A stretch of 64,000 nt of DNA from Actinernus sp. WN-2022 (taxonomy: Eukaryota > Cnidaria > Anthozoa > Actiniaria > Actinernidae). The notes under the pieces were generated by a model. That model did not search any database and was not told the origin of the DNA. It saw only the letters and a list, made by a program, of their open reading frames with translations. Positions 31,433 through 42,685 of this stretch are shown here, one piece after another (position 1 is the stretch's first letter; the number at the start of each line of letters is the position of its first letter). The stretch is taken from NCBI GenBank assembly GCA_030867875.1, contig JAOWCC010000238.1, positions 124,001-188,000 on the forward strand. The letters run 5' to 3'. A program made the translations under genes and the position numbers.

Positions 31433-33583
31433 TTACGGCCTTTTCCCTTTGTGAATTCGAAGATGGGAGGAAATATGAAATCTATGTTTAAATGCCTTGT
31501 CGCACTGGGTACACTTCTACCGCCTTTCCCCAGTATGAGTTCGAAGATGGACGGAAAGACAATATTTATGTTTAAATGCCTTGTCACACTGGGTACACTT
31601 GTAAGGCCTTTCTCTTCTCTGAATTGGAAGATGATGAGCAAGAGTGCTTCGTGTTTTAAATGCCTTGTCACACTGGGTACACTTGTAAGGCCTTTCTCTT
31701 CTGTGAATTCGAAGATGTCGAGCAAGATCGCTTCGTGTTTTAAATGCTTTGTCACACTGCGTACACTTGTGTCGCCTTTCCCCTGTGTGAACTAGAAGAT
31801 GTGACTTAAGTTCACTTGCTGTTTTGAATTCTTTACTACACTGGATACACCTGTATGGCCTTTCGCCTGTGTGAATTCGAAAATGGCTAGCAAGATGACC
31901 CAATCTTTTGAATGCCTTGTCACACTGGGTACACTTGTAAGGCCTTTCTCTTCTGTGAATTGGAAGATGATGAGCAAGACCGTTTCGTGTTTTAAATGCC
32001 TTGTCACACTGGGTACACTTGTAAGGCCTTTCTCTTCTGTGAATTGGAAGATGTTGAGCAAGAGTGCTTCGTGTTTTAAATGCCTTGTCACACTGGGTAC
32101 ACTTGTAAGGCCTTTCTCTTCTGTGAAATGGAAGATGATGAGCAAGAGTGCTTCGTGTTTTAAATGCCTTGTCACACTGGGTACACTTGTAAGGCATTTC
32201 TCTTCTGTGAATTGGAAGATGTTGAGCAAGATCGTCTCGTGTTCTAAATGCCTTGTAACACTGCGTACACTTGTGTGGCCTTTCCCCTGTGTGACCTCTA
32301 AGATGAACAACTAAAGCACTGCGACATTTGAAGGCTCTTTCACACTGGGTACAGCCAAAACGCCCTTGTCCTGTATACATGGGTTGTTCTTGGTTTTGGA
32401 TAGTGCCAGAGGAACAAGGTGAACTAAGTATTTCATCTTCAACATGACCAGAACCAATTTTAGGATACGTCACTGAGCTGAGCATGTCTTGCCTGTTACT
32501 ATCATTGTTCTGCTCCTCACAATGTTCACGTTCTAAACTAACCTCCTCTGCAGGGTTGTGATGCGACTTATGTGTAAAAATATTTTCCGCTGTTAAATTA
32601 TCTACACTTTTGTCTTTTACTTCAAGATCATGGCATGCATGATGTACCTGTCCGATAGTTAAATTATTGTCGATGTATTCAGGAATGTCTTCCCATTCAG
32701 CCGACATCTCGTTTAATGATTCTGTCCGGATGGAATTACATATAGCTGTTCCACCTGAACTTTCACTTTGTCGACCTCTGTTATCAAATCTTTCACTTAA
32801 ATGAGTTTCTAATTCATCATCAAGACAACGGGGAACTACGACCTCCGGTCGATTCCTTTTAATTAGATCTTTTCTATACTTTTTCTTTCCCGCAGGAAGG
32901 ATTTCTATCTCATCAGTATCATGGTGGTCATCAAATAATTCGTTATTTGGCTCAGGTTCATTGACATCATTGGATGCCGGTTTGTCATAATTAAAATCAC
33001 ACGGAGAGATTTTAGGCACTTTCTCTGCTATTTCTTTTTGAAGATCTACATGTATGTGTTGCTCCTCTATGAGGATTTTTTAGGAATCTTCTTGATCCAC
33101 ATTTCCAGTTGTTTTGTGCGATATGGGACGTTGTTTTTGGTAAACATTTTGTTGTAAGGATGACGTATTCACTTCTTTATTTTTTGGTTTGTCCAGTTGA
33201 TTAGTCTGCATTTCCATTTTATGAACTTCGCAAATATCACAGGAGCTACCGCATTCCCCTTTCGTTTGTGCCACTGAACGTACCTTAACTGATACAATAT
33301 GGCATACCTTCTCTGCACTGCAGACAGACAGTGCACAATTAAACAATGCTCGTAGCCTTCTACTACCAGCTACACCATTGATATCAGTTTCTGTTCCAGT
33401 GCTGTTGTATGTCTTAGTAACACCCGTTTGGCTGCCAATGCTTGTGGTATTCATAGCAACGACATCTTCAAGAGCTGATGTATCTACTGTCTGCGTACCT
33501 ATACTGCGTACAATCCCTTGTCCATTGTGTTGTTGAAGTGATGGATCACGTGCGTCAGTTTCGGAACTGTTACTCTCGATGTC
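31433..33583 (-). pseudogene. C2H2 zinc-finger gene, paralog 2, two premature stops
   Basis: The exon frame is open from the conserved acceptor (CCTAG|GACATCGAG) at 33583 to a TAA at 33082-33080. It then stays in the same frame to a TAG at 31519-31517, and would reach the ancestral TAA at 31435. The first stop coincides with a scrambled ~25-bp patch where paralogs 1 and 3 have a basic stretch. The second replaces the linker Tyr of the last finger. Ten fingers precede the TAG; finger 9 has lost its final His (HLPIQ). The TQT-like motifs and Cys/His cluster are kept. The Met used as first ATG in paralogs 1 and 3 is absent (GIVRS for GMFVRS). A truncated product is possible, but loss of function is likelier. 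Confidence 0.82.
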
Positions 33584-34016
33584 CTAGGAAAAAAACACCT
33601 TTAATGCTGACGATAGTTGGGACAAGAAAACGGTAAACAGCATTAGAGTTTTACACTCTGTCTTATGCTGTCTGCGCAGAGAAGTATTTCTTGGACCAGC
33701 CCATACATTTCTAAAGTGTCAGACATACAACCCCACGTACATGTGGAACTTTTCAACAACTTAATTGGTATCCAATTAATACACTTTGTATTGCTAGCCG
33801 GCTCTCCCTTCTTAGCTCCAGACTACCTAGCCTTGTAAACAAATTAACATCGTTTAAGTTTTCATCTAAGTACAACACTCGTTTTAACCAACTTATTATA
33901 AACCTATACCGCGCACTAATAGCAAGGGAAGAACATTTTTCTATAATGTACTTTCTATTTGGAAAAGCATGGATCAGTCAGTTCATGAGTGCACTCCCAT
34001 TTTCCAGGGACGCACC
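33584..34016. other. 5' flank or intron of zinc-finger paralog 2
   Basis: Homologous to 9860-10103 plus 11101-11210 and to 62053-62210 plus 62774-63010. It lacks the ~1-kb element of unit 1 and the LINE of unit 3. No exon recognised. Confidence 0.45.
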
Positions 34017-34840
34017 ATACCCACTTTGAACGGCTGATACTCCACTGTCAGAGCTCGGTCGGGCTAGCCACTTCATCCATTTACTAGAAATAGAATAAAT
34101 TTCCAAAAACGTAGGTTTGTTTCACAGCGGTGTTACCATAGCAACACAGCGTTGACGTCATGTATTTTTCATATCATCAATTTTTTCGAAATCTAGACCT
34201 AAACTTTTAAAATGACCTAGTGTCCCTTGTAGTCTAAATGTAGGCCTTCAAGACTGCAAAGTTTTAAAAAATTATATGAGGGCGTTTTCGAAAAAAATTT
34301 GGGTTGAATATTTTCGTTAAAATAATTAACAATTCGCCTTACTTCCTGCTTAGTCGTCGAGAACTGTGTTTTCCGGACCGATTCAAGCGATGTTTTTAGC
34401 ATATTGCATACCTGTCGCACGGGACTACTTCCCATGAAAATTTCATTTCATTTGCTTTCTTCTATTTCAGTTTATGGAATCATAACAAATATAATAAATA
34501 TGCTGATTTTACTCAAAATGGTAACGTATTTGCTGAGAAAGCTGTAATTCGAAAACTAGTCGATAAATATTTGTTTAAATCTTACCACCTGAAATTCAAC
34601 ATGTACTACCTGGCCCTGTAAATTTGAAGAGCATTGAATCATTTTAAGGGCGCGAAATAAAAACAAAAACATAGGGAACTTTTACATTCAACCACGCAAG
34701 CTTCATTGCTGTATCATTTTGTTGATAGCTTGTGTCTTTCCGAAATTTCTCTTTTGTCTAGATTCTACATACTTGTGTGCTTTTTAACTAACAAGTTTAC
34801 CATGCACGCTTGCATCTAAGAAACAGTCAGCACTTCCTAA
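34017..34840. other. Unit-2-specific noncoding sequence
   Basis: I see no ORF, repeat or RNA gene with support. The 72-codon frame at 34217-34435 (minus) has no motif or splice context. Confidence 0.35.
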
Positions 34841-35026
34841 CCTCCTCCGCAGGCAACTCCTAAATAATAAGAAATAAGACATTTGAATCACCGGGATTCC
34901 TGTGGTGGAAAGTCATCTGAGCGGGCTTCCTTTGGAAGGTTCAGGTGAGGGGGAGGGGGTGGGACAGAGAAAAGAATCCCGGTCCGCACAGGAATCCTAT
35001 TTTACTGGAATTGCCTGCGGAGGAGG
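34841..35026. mobile_element. Foldback MITE, CCTCCTCCGCAGGCAA ends
   Basis: CCTCCTCCGCAGGCAA at the left and TTGCCTGCGGAGGAGG at the right form perfect inverted ends. A looser inner pair (GGGATTCCTG / CAGGAATCC) extends the fold. 186 bp, noncoding. Confidence 0.65.
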
Positions 35027-36542
35027 CTAGCTATGGAGGTAGATATGTCCAAAATCGGATATCGAATTATACACTCGAAAACGTAATGCAATCAGTTGAA
35101 AAGGCAAACTGAATGGATGTTCGAACCTGTCGAACGATTGCGAAAACTCATCGGGTCGAACGAAAAACTATCGAACGAAAAACGTAACTATCGTTCAAAG
35201 TTCGGATATTCTGACGTTCTGTACATGTTTAATGGAATGTTCCGGCCTTGAACATGTTGCCCACTCAATCATGAGGTCTGTTTCCCGCCTATTTAGTGGC
35301 CTCATAGCCTTATGATGACCCAGTGGAGTGCTCTGGCGCAGCACGGGATAATATGATTTATCGTGTGTAGTAGTAGTAGGCACTCCAGGATACTACACCC
35401 TTAATGCTTTCGTATACGGTATTCGCCAGATTCCGTGCGTACTGCAAAGCGGTGGGGAACTGGTCCTTCAAATGACCCATTGCAATTGCGTGTAGGTTTT
35501 CAACCCGAATTAAGTTCTTTAACTAACGCCTCCAGATCTTTCAGCCCATTTAAGATCATATTGACCGAAAGGTTTGTCTGATTAGAAATAGTTCCTTGAG
35601 GACCGCTTGGTTTACCTGTGCTGCCGTTGTTGCTAGGTGACTGCTTTTTCTGTTGTTGTTCTCAAGTAACTGTCAAGTTCTTCCAGAAGCTAGATTGCTT
35701 GGGGTAGGGAAATTTTTGGGACTGTCTGATGTTTCATATGAACTTCAATAATTAATGAAGCAAAAACAAAGGAAATCAATGACTGTGAACACATTTTATA
35801 CCCGATAAAATTTCATCCTAATTTACATAAACTTTTAGCTTGGATTTTCTCGGCCAAAATAAGTCGTATCGCCAAAATAAATGAAAAAAGGTCTCTACAT
35901 GTGAATGTTTTTGAAGTCGTTTAATAAACTCGCAGCAAATGTTGGGCCTTTATCAGTGAATTTCTAATTAGGATGAAACTTTATATAAAATTTTATCCTA
36001 CTAAAAATGTTTTTATTTATGTCATTCCCTTGAGATGTGCGTCTTTCTTTCATTGCATTCTTAAAGCCGGGCTTCGTCCTCGAATTTTTAAACTTGATAA
36101 AACACTGCTGTTCGTGTTTTAAACAGTACAGAAAAGGCTTAATATATACAGGAGTCCGAGATGACCAAGATATTTTACAATGCCTTTTATTGGGGTAATT
36201 AGCTTGACAGAGCCAGTTTGAGCATCGGTAATTACTATGTTCTATCGAGCTCAACACATATGCCCATAGGCTGCGCAAGTGATGCTCGTCTCCCTTTATT
36301 TGAATTTCCTTCCTTTCCTGTGACAGCAATAACTCGGTTTCCTCACCACAGATCTTCGTCTTTATTTGCAGGCTTTCGATGTTTACATAACTTTATACAA
36401 CCGAGGTACGAGGCCACGTGTGCGCTTTCACTACATTCGACAGTTCCGTTTCGTAGGATAGTAGTTTCCTCGAGTGTTGAAAGGATTCAGAATAATTAAT
36501 TTTCTAAGGTTTTAATTTTAAATAAGCCACACATAAAAAAAA
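35027..36542. other. Noncoding, no gene recognised
   Basis: It contains short repeats of GTCGAACGAAAAAC near 35120-35185 and an imperfect inverted pair (TTTCATCCTAATT at ~35812 and the inverse at ~35967). ORFs of 62-121 codons (35195-35383 and 35964-36329 on minus, 36218-36499 on plus) overlap each other and lack motifs. Confidence 0.35.
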
Positions 36543-36735
36543 GTTTATTCTGTTACAAAAAAGGAAAAAATATAAAAAAAACATTTTAATTACCCTATTA
36601 AAAATATCATAATAATTAAACTAGCACAAAAACAGTTTATTCTGTTACAAAGCCAGACATTTTAATTACCCTATTAAAAATATCACAATAATTAAACTGG
36701 CACAAAAACAGTTTATTCTGTTACAAAATTGCAAA
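36543..36735 (+). repeat. Short tandem array, period ~77-91 bp
   Basis: GTTTATTCTGTTACAAA starts at 36543, 36634 and 36711, with ACATTTTAATTACCCTATTA and a following AATAATTAAACT between starts. About 2.3 units, AT-rich. Confidence 0.7.
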
Positions 36736-36772
36736 CTCGTTCAGTTCGAGCAAGCTTTCCTTATTTTTCTTT

Positions 36773-37045
36773 CCATATCCTATCCCAGACTTGAAGCAAA
36801 AAAATCTATACCCTATCCCAGACTTGAAGCGAAGAATCTATACCCTATCCCAGATACCGAACAGTTTTAAATTAAAATTACGAAAGCCGTCGTTTTTTCG
36901 ATAGAGCGCTAAGCATGGCGCCGACGACAAGTATATCAAAATCCATACCCTTTCCTAGATCAAAACCGTAAAAAGGATACTCTATCGCAGACCTCGGCAG
37001 CTCAAAAACCATACCCTATCCCGCGGCACATACCCGTATAGGCCA
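36773..37045 (-). repeat. Minisatellite ATACCCTATCCCAGAC (inverse of 19334 family)
   Basis: CTATCCCAGACTTGAAGC recurs, then variants continue to CCATACCCTATCCCGCGGC near 37012. It is the reverse complement of the GGTCTGGGATAGGGTAT motif at 19334. The internal spacing here differs, so it is another member of one dispersed family. Confidence 0.7.
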
Positions 37046-37360
37046 TATAAGCATATCAAACCTCCGTTTAACAAAAGGTCACTAGACGTGAGTCACGCTC
37101 ACGCCCCCTCCGGGAGTTCACTCAACTGTTCGCCAAAATTATGCAATTTTCTTGCAATTTGTTAATTTTATGCCTCATCAATAAAAACTAAAAAACCTAC
37201 GAACGGAATACAAAACAATAATGTCTTTTCTCTGTAGTTTTAATAGCTTAAATCCCTTAGTCGCTTATTTTACGCGGTCAATTTGCAATTGTTTTCCACC
37301 GGTTGAGTCAAAATATACAAGGCGTTCCTCTATCTCTGGGCGCCAGATAAAAGTCTGGAC

Positions 37361-37368
37361 TATAAAAG
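37361..37368 (+). promoter_or_regulatory. Candidate TATA box (TATAAAAG)
   Basis: TATAAAAG lies 119 bp upstream of the ATG at 37480. Initiation would be expected ~30 bp downstream, leaving a 5' leader of ~90 bases. Supported only by sequence match and position. Confidence 0.35.
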
Positions 37369-37479
37369 GCTGGGAAAAGAACCAATCAAAAACCTAGAAC
37401 CGAATTCAATTAGTCTATTGAATTTCCCGCGTTTTGATGTATAGTTTGCCCATATTCGTAACGAATAAGCGCGGTCAAA

Positions 37480-37698
37480 ATGACAACGAAAATCTTGCAT
37501 CTGCTTGCAATACTTGTTCTTGATGTCGTCGAAGCGCTCGGGGAGCAACATACTGGAAATGCTGGCTCACAACGCGCTGAATGTCCATCTTTTATGCACG
37601 AAATTAACAAGTACAGTTTTACTAAATATTGGAGTGATTCAGCACAAGTTTATTTTACACTGTGGCTAGATACGGCGGCAGAAGTAAACAGTCCCTAA
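37480..37698 (+). CDS. Possible small secreted protein or first exon, 72 aa
   Basis: The ORF begins MTTKILHLLAILVLDVVEAL, which has the basic start, hydrophobic core and small residues of a signal peptide; cleavage would be near residue 20. The rest is polar with a single Cys (AECPSF) and no known domain. A GTACAG string after codon 44 (AACAA|GTACAG) could be a splice donor, so the coding part may stop at about 37610. A TATA box precedes it. It lies in the unit-2-specific region with no copy elsewhere in the window. I do not recognise the family. Confidence 0.35.
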   Translation: MTTKILHLLAILVLDVVEALGEQHTGNAGSQRAECPSFMHEINKYSFTKYWSDSAQVYFTLWLDTAAEVNSP

Positions 37699-38165
37699 GA
37701 CTAGCACATTTCGTGACACTAATAATATTAAGCAAACACTGATAAGCAAACACTGGTGCTATGAGTCGAATTTAGGACTTATATTTACGTTATTTTTTTT
37801 AACTGCTGATAGACAGTCTTTGTTTTTTTCTGTAAAATATTTTGCTGTCGACGGTGTGAGTCCTCCCTCGGATATATCCTGTTCAACACAAACCTCTATC
37901 CGCAACAGCTGGATCGTCCCTCTTTCGATCGTCTCAGAATACAATTTCTCTTAACTTCTCGATATAATCCCGCAAAATAAGACTGATCGGTTTGTCAGGG
38001 AAACTCTGAACTGTCTGAAGGAACACTAAGGTCTTTCAATGCGAATACTTATAATAAGAGCGGGCTATATATAGTTTCATCACCGAATGGTATCCACTTA
38101 TCATGCATAAATACAGTTTTCTGAAATCTCGTCGATAAATTCTATAATGCATAGGGGTTTTGGAT

Positions 38166-38519
38166 TCACGTTTGACCTCTGTGTTGACAGTCGTCTGCTT
38201 TATTTCTTTCAACGACGACGTTACGCATGCGGAATAAGGACACTAGCAAGAGCAAATGTTCTCGCTTGTTTGGGATAAGTTTCATATGGGGAGTCCCCCC
38301 GGTCTCAATGCATGAACCAAGGCCACGTTTTTCGGCCTCTGACTTTAAACCCGCAAATTCTGCGAACTTTCTTCTGAAAACTGTCAACGACGAATGCTCA
38401 CTTGTCATAGGAAATCGAATTATTTCCTTTCCTAGGAAATTGAGTGGACCCAAGGACTTTGGGTCGACGTAAAATATAACAGACTCGATCGTACAAATCT
38501 TCTCCGTTTGCTCTGCCAT
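38166..38519 (-). CDS. ORF of 117 aa, unknown function
   Basis: I chose the internal ATG at 38519 (context AACATGG) over the upstream one at 38564 because its context is better. The product begins MAEQTEKICTIESVIFYVD and goes on to TVFRRKFAEFAGLKSEAEK. It is mixed-charge and lacks signal peptide, membrane segment or recognisable domain. A donor-like ACAA|GTGAGC near 38407 could end a first exon inside the ORF. The 38588-38800 foldback element lies immediately upstream. It is convergent with the ORF at 37480. Could be a real first exon or chance. Confidence 0.3.
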   Translation of the reverse strand: MAEQTEKICTIESVIFYVDPKSLGPLNFLGKEIIRFPMTSEHSSLTVFRRKFAEFAGLKSEAEKRGLGSCIETGGTPHMKLIPNKREHLLLLVSLFRMRNVVVERNKADDCQHRGQT

Positions 38520-38587
38520 GTTTAGACTCACTGAAGTCCTGTCACATAGGAACGTGAATTGCACAATCGATTACTTTACGACGTCTA

Positions 38588-38800
38588 CTAGAGCAGATTT
38601 CGTATGAGTGCGACAAACTACACAACTGACTACAGCACGGTTACCGTACGGCATGCAGTGACGTTGAAATGGTTTCCCATTGTTTTTCTCCTGCTCATCC
38701 AATCAAATCACAGAACTACGGCACAGCACATCTACAGCACGGCTACAACACGGTTACGGACATGCCGTAGTTTGTCACACTCATACGAAATCTGCTCTAG
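38588..38800. mobile_element. Foldback MITE, CTAGAGCAGATTTCGTATGA ends
   Basis: The left end CTAGAGCAGATTTCGTATGA and onward (~34 bp) pairs with the right end with one mismatch. Inner inverted pairs (ACGGTTACCGTACGGCATG / CATGCCGTA…) extend the fold. 213 bp, noncoding. Confidence 0.75.
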
Positions 38801-38841
38801 ATATTCTTCAGCCCGGCAAAATTACAAGTAAAATGTATGTA

Positions 38842-39474
38842 ACAGAACCTCGATATAACGAACCTCGATATAACGAAATCCTCGTTATAACGAACACAAT
38901 CCGGCAGCCCAAATGTAAAATCTACCCCGATATAACGAATAAATGTCAACACGCGACAAAAGATGAATCAATGCGGAACAGACCAACAGCGATGAAAATC
39001 CTTTAATCCTGTAACAAGAGAACAACTTCTCAGTCAACAGCTCATTAGATGTGTATATACAGTACAGACACTTGCACTATCGAGACATCTACAGATCCGC
39101 GTTATCCTCTTTGTCTCGTATTAGTTCTATTAACTTCGTTACAAAACAATTATTAACTATGATAGGCAACTAGTTCCTGTAAAAACTAGTTTTGGTCTGC
39201 GTCGGCGGGGAAGATAAACACTGGTATGTAATCAACTAAAGTCGATTGAGGTATGCTAACCGCCGTGGAAAGCGAGTAGCAGCTGACGTTTCGAGCGCTA
39301 GCCCTTCGTCAGAGCAACAACAACAATTATTAACTATACCTCGATATAACGAACATTTTGGTTGTTTTTCCGCAAATTCGTTAACGAGGTTTTCGATTTA
39401 ACGAACCCTCGATATAACGAACCAATTTCCCTGACAGCAGTCCCTTGGCACTTCGTTAAATCGAGGTTCCACTA
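38842..39474. mobile_element. pogo/Tigger-like MITE with CCTCGATATAACGAA termini
   Basis: The left end has tandem AACCTCGATATAACGAA copies; the right end is the inverse (TTCGTTAAATCGAGGTTCC) plus several more internal copies. TA is at both edges. The terminal style matches Tc1/mariner-pogo type elements as generally known. Nested near 39200-39320 is other repeat sequence containing GCTGACGTTTCGAGCGCTAG…CCCTTCGTC. No transposase ORF. Confidence 0.6.
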
Positions 39475-39479
39475 TACCT

Positions 39480-40427
39480 CCAACCCCCCCTCGTGATTTC
39501 CAAAGGGTAAAAAGCTCTGTAAGCTGATGAATCGCCAGAGGCCTGTTTAAAAATTCCAGCTAATAATTAGACCTAAAAACACACTACTTATGTCACAATA
39601 TACTTAACGAGGTTGAAAAGGGTTTCTCTAACCACGCGGGAATGCTAATGAACCTGCAAACACGAAATAGTTTACGGCACGAAATGTCTTATCTTTTTTT
39701 GGTAACAGTACATAAACTACCTAATCAACCTTGAATATTCATTAGGCCTCATGATGACGTCATTAGCATTATATAAGACAGAATCAATTATGTATGAGTG
39801 TCAGTTTACTAAGTCCACAAACGTGGAAGTCACCTCTCCCACCACACCCTTGATTGCTTACTCTATTAGCACTCAGTCTACTCCAACAAGCTTGCTCATC
39901 TGGGTACTGCATGGTTATCCATACCTTAATACTAACAGGAAGCATGAGGAATAATGTACTATATAACTCCAAACAGTGTCAAGGTGGATTCTTAAAAACT
40001 GAGACACAAATCCATCTCCAAGGCCAAAACCGATGTTTTTCAAAAAAGTTCTGCCTTACGAAATTTTTCGTTTCAAATTAAAGTTATTGCATAAAATTTC
40101 ACCACACGGATTTTGATAAATTATTTTGTAAATAAAATTAGTGAGGTTGGTTTGCGAGGCCGATGTGTTGCCATAGGAACCGATTTCCTCAATTGGAAAA
40201 CATCATTACTTTAGTAGTTTTGATATGGTAAGCTGCTTTAGTTACACATCTTCCACACTTGCATGCGAAAGCCACAAGTTAAAAGCATCCTGATCATTAT
40301 CATCATCCACTTTATTTAAATATGGTATCCCATCATTTACAATCAATGCCCCTCCAGAAAGCCATGTATTTTAGCCATGTATTACACTTTCTTAGTAGCC
40401 AGAGAGCCGTTTAACAGTTGTGAGGCG

Positions 40428-40458
<31 letters not shown>

Positions 40459-40726
40459 AAGAAGGGTCTGGATAATCCGTAATCCTGGGTAAATTTTGGA
40501 AATAATCGGTGACCTTATTTTGTAAACGCAAATATCCATATGCTATCAATGTGATAATAATCCTTAATCCTAAAATCCAACCCAAATAATCTGTAATCCT
40601 TTTATTTAGTTGCCACTAATCCGTATCTCTTCTCTGATCATGAAAACCCTAATAACCCTAAAACACTAACAGGGCCTCAGTTGTAATGGCCCAAAATGCT
40701 CCTGACTGCATCCTAGAACATCTAAC
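39480..40726. other. Duplicated noncoding segment (partner of 13605-14940)
   Basis: Colinear with unit 1 at high similarity. Includes a 27-G run at 40432-40458 followed by the TAATCC-type repeats to ~40680. No gene. Confidence 0.6.
40432..40680. repeat. 27-G run and TAATCC-type repeats
   Basis: Counterpart of 14691-14910, where the G run is only six bases. Repeats of AATAATCGGT and ATAATCCTTAATCC follow. Confidence 0.65.
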
Positions 40727-42685
40727 TAGAAGTAATCATAGATTATCAAAGTGCGTTCGACATATTTTTTTGTATGAGAACTAACGCCTCTCAGGTTTCA
40801 ATTGTTTTCTCAACATTTGTAATACCACTCCAATTAGTGTTTTAAATACATGTTACACTACAAAGGTTAACAGTTCCTAACTGAACGTATTTCAAATTAT
40901 AATCAATTTAAACAAGATTTAATTAGTCACAGGATTATCTGATATTACCCTAAATTAGATGTCATGCAAAGTGGCATGATCGTTGACAGCTATGCTTGTT
41001 CTAGAGAAAAGTAGTTAATCTTATGTAACCTTACGCTGAAAATAATGATTTTGAGTTCTTAAATTAGTACCCTTATAAGTATTAAGAAGGAGTAAGGATA
41101 CAGTTTAGAACTACAATGGGCTTTGTTAATAACACCAGGTGGTAATGGTCATAATGTTATGCTAGAGCTGTTTTTACGATGCAGAAATTTGTATTCAAAG
41201 TGCAAATGGTTTATTTATAACACTTGCTTCTTAATAGCTAATTAGCCAATCAGAAACTTAATTAGTCCTTAATTCTTATTTGTTATATTAAAAACAAGGG
41301 TATGGTCCAAAACAAGTGATCCTGACTTATAAGAAGTGAGAGCAAATTCTAAGAAAGCCTGTAAAAGGGATAGTTTCTAGTATTTAGAATTACGTATAAG
41401 AATTAATATTTTGTTAGCTTAGTATAAATCTTGGTGTCTTTTCAAGTACAGTCTTTTAGTTATTATATATATCAGAGTTTATAATCAAAGGAACTTTCTA
41501 GTATTATAGGTTGTCAAAAGCTGACCTATAGCAGCTCTTTCTGTATTCTAGCTTGCCTTTTTAGTCGGCATTATCAGATTGCGTAATCAACATTGAGTAA
41601 GGATAAAATATATTTTACAAGAGTTAGAAGACAGAGTTGTAAGAAAGCATTGAAGAGAGTGGGGCTCTCTAGAATAAACTAAGAACAACTCAAAGAACGC
41701 CTGCTCATTCAGTAACGATCCTGAGTTACCTGGCCCAGGAAGCGGTGCGAAGAACACTAAAAAGGGGCCAAAAGATACATGTAGTACATAGGAGTTAGTA
41801 TAGAACACAATCAACCCTATTCAGATGTGTATAAACTGCATTCCAGTTTTCATGACCAAGGCTGTCTCCATAATACTGACTAAGTGTCAGCGATTACACT
41901 CCAGTATAGAACATAAAATATATGTGTATGTGTGTAAACTACACCTTCAGACTGATTCAAATTATTCTTCAAGTGAGACCAAGGCTGGCTGCAGAATATT
42001 GAGTGTCCATTGTTATTGCAGAATAATTTCTGATCATATTAGAGCTCACCTTGTTTTGATATTTAAGTTCCTTGACATATCCAATTGTGGTTATACCCTG
42101 AATGCAGTGTTAATTTGTATAACCACGATGAAACCACCACGATGCATACGTGTAGTAATTAAAGAGCTTCTTCACAACTCACTGTATTTCTCTTCAGCTT
42201 TCAGGTATGATTTATAGCATCTTGACCATTTGCAGTTTTGGTATCGTCAAACCGAACAGCACAATTCAATGCAGCGAGCAAGCCAACTGAGCATATTTTT
42301 CGATCGCAGATTCACTCGGGTTCAGCATAAATAAATAATTATGGCCGAGTTGAATGTTCAAGGTCCTCCAGATGTACTACACACTTTCCTCAGGCTTTGC
42401 TCAATTGTACTTGCGAACCTTTGAAACATCCTTGTATTGGATTGTCAGAAATAACTGATCGCGAGCAAAACAGAAGCCATGCTGGCATTCACCAAAATGG
42501 CCGCTCGCATCGTGTACGTGTGGTTACCAGTTCCCCGGCCGAGATAATTTATTCTAAAAAGTACAAACATAAGGACATGAGGACAAGAATCTAGATTTCT
42601 TTTGCTGGGGAAGCACAGGTAGCCCACACATAACCACAGGGAGTCCACTGCAAGATTAGTATGCATTCTCCCTCGTCAAATGCAA
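40727..42685. other. ~2-kb insertion absent from unit 1, unclassified
   Basis: The partner copy joins …CTGAATCTTAGAATATCTAA to AAACATTTCCAAGGAACATG near 14937-14965, so this block is inserted sequence (or a deletion there). It is AT-rich in its left half, has a direct repeat GACCAAGGCTG(T/G)CT near 41862 and 41978, and an AATAAAC-type string near 41673. Ends show no clear inverted repeat. An LTR fragment is possible but unproven. The 130-codon ORF at 41825-42217 has no motif. Confidence 0.35.

Noticed and set aside
35110..35190. GTTCGAAC-type strings considered as tRNA B boxes
   Set aside because: No A box at the right distance and no cloverleaf could be drawn. The strings belong to short GTCGAACGA repeats. 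I found no tRNA gene in the window.
41825..42217. 130-aa plus-strand ORF in the unit-2-specific insertion
   Set aside because: No motif, no splice support, low-complexity stretches, and it crosses a direct repeat. Treated as chance.
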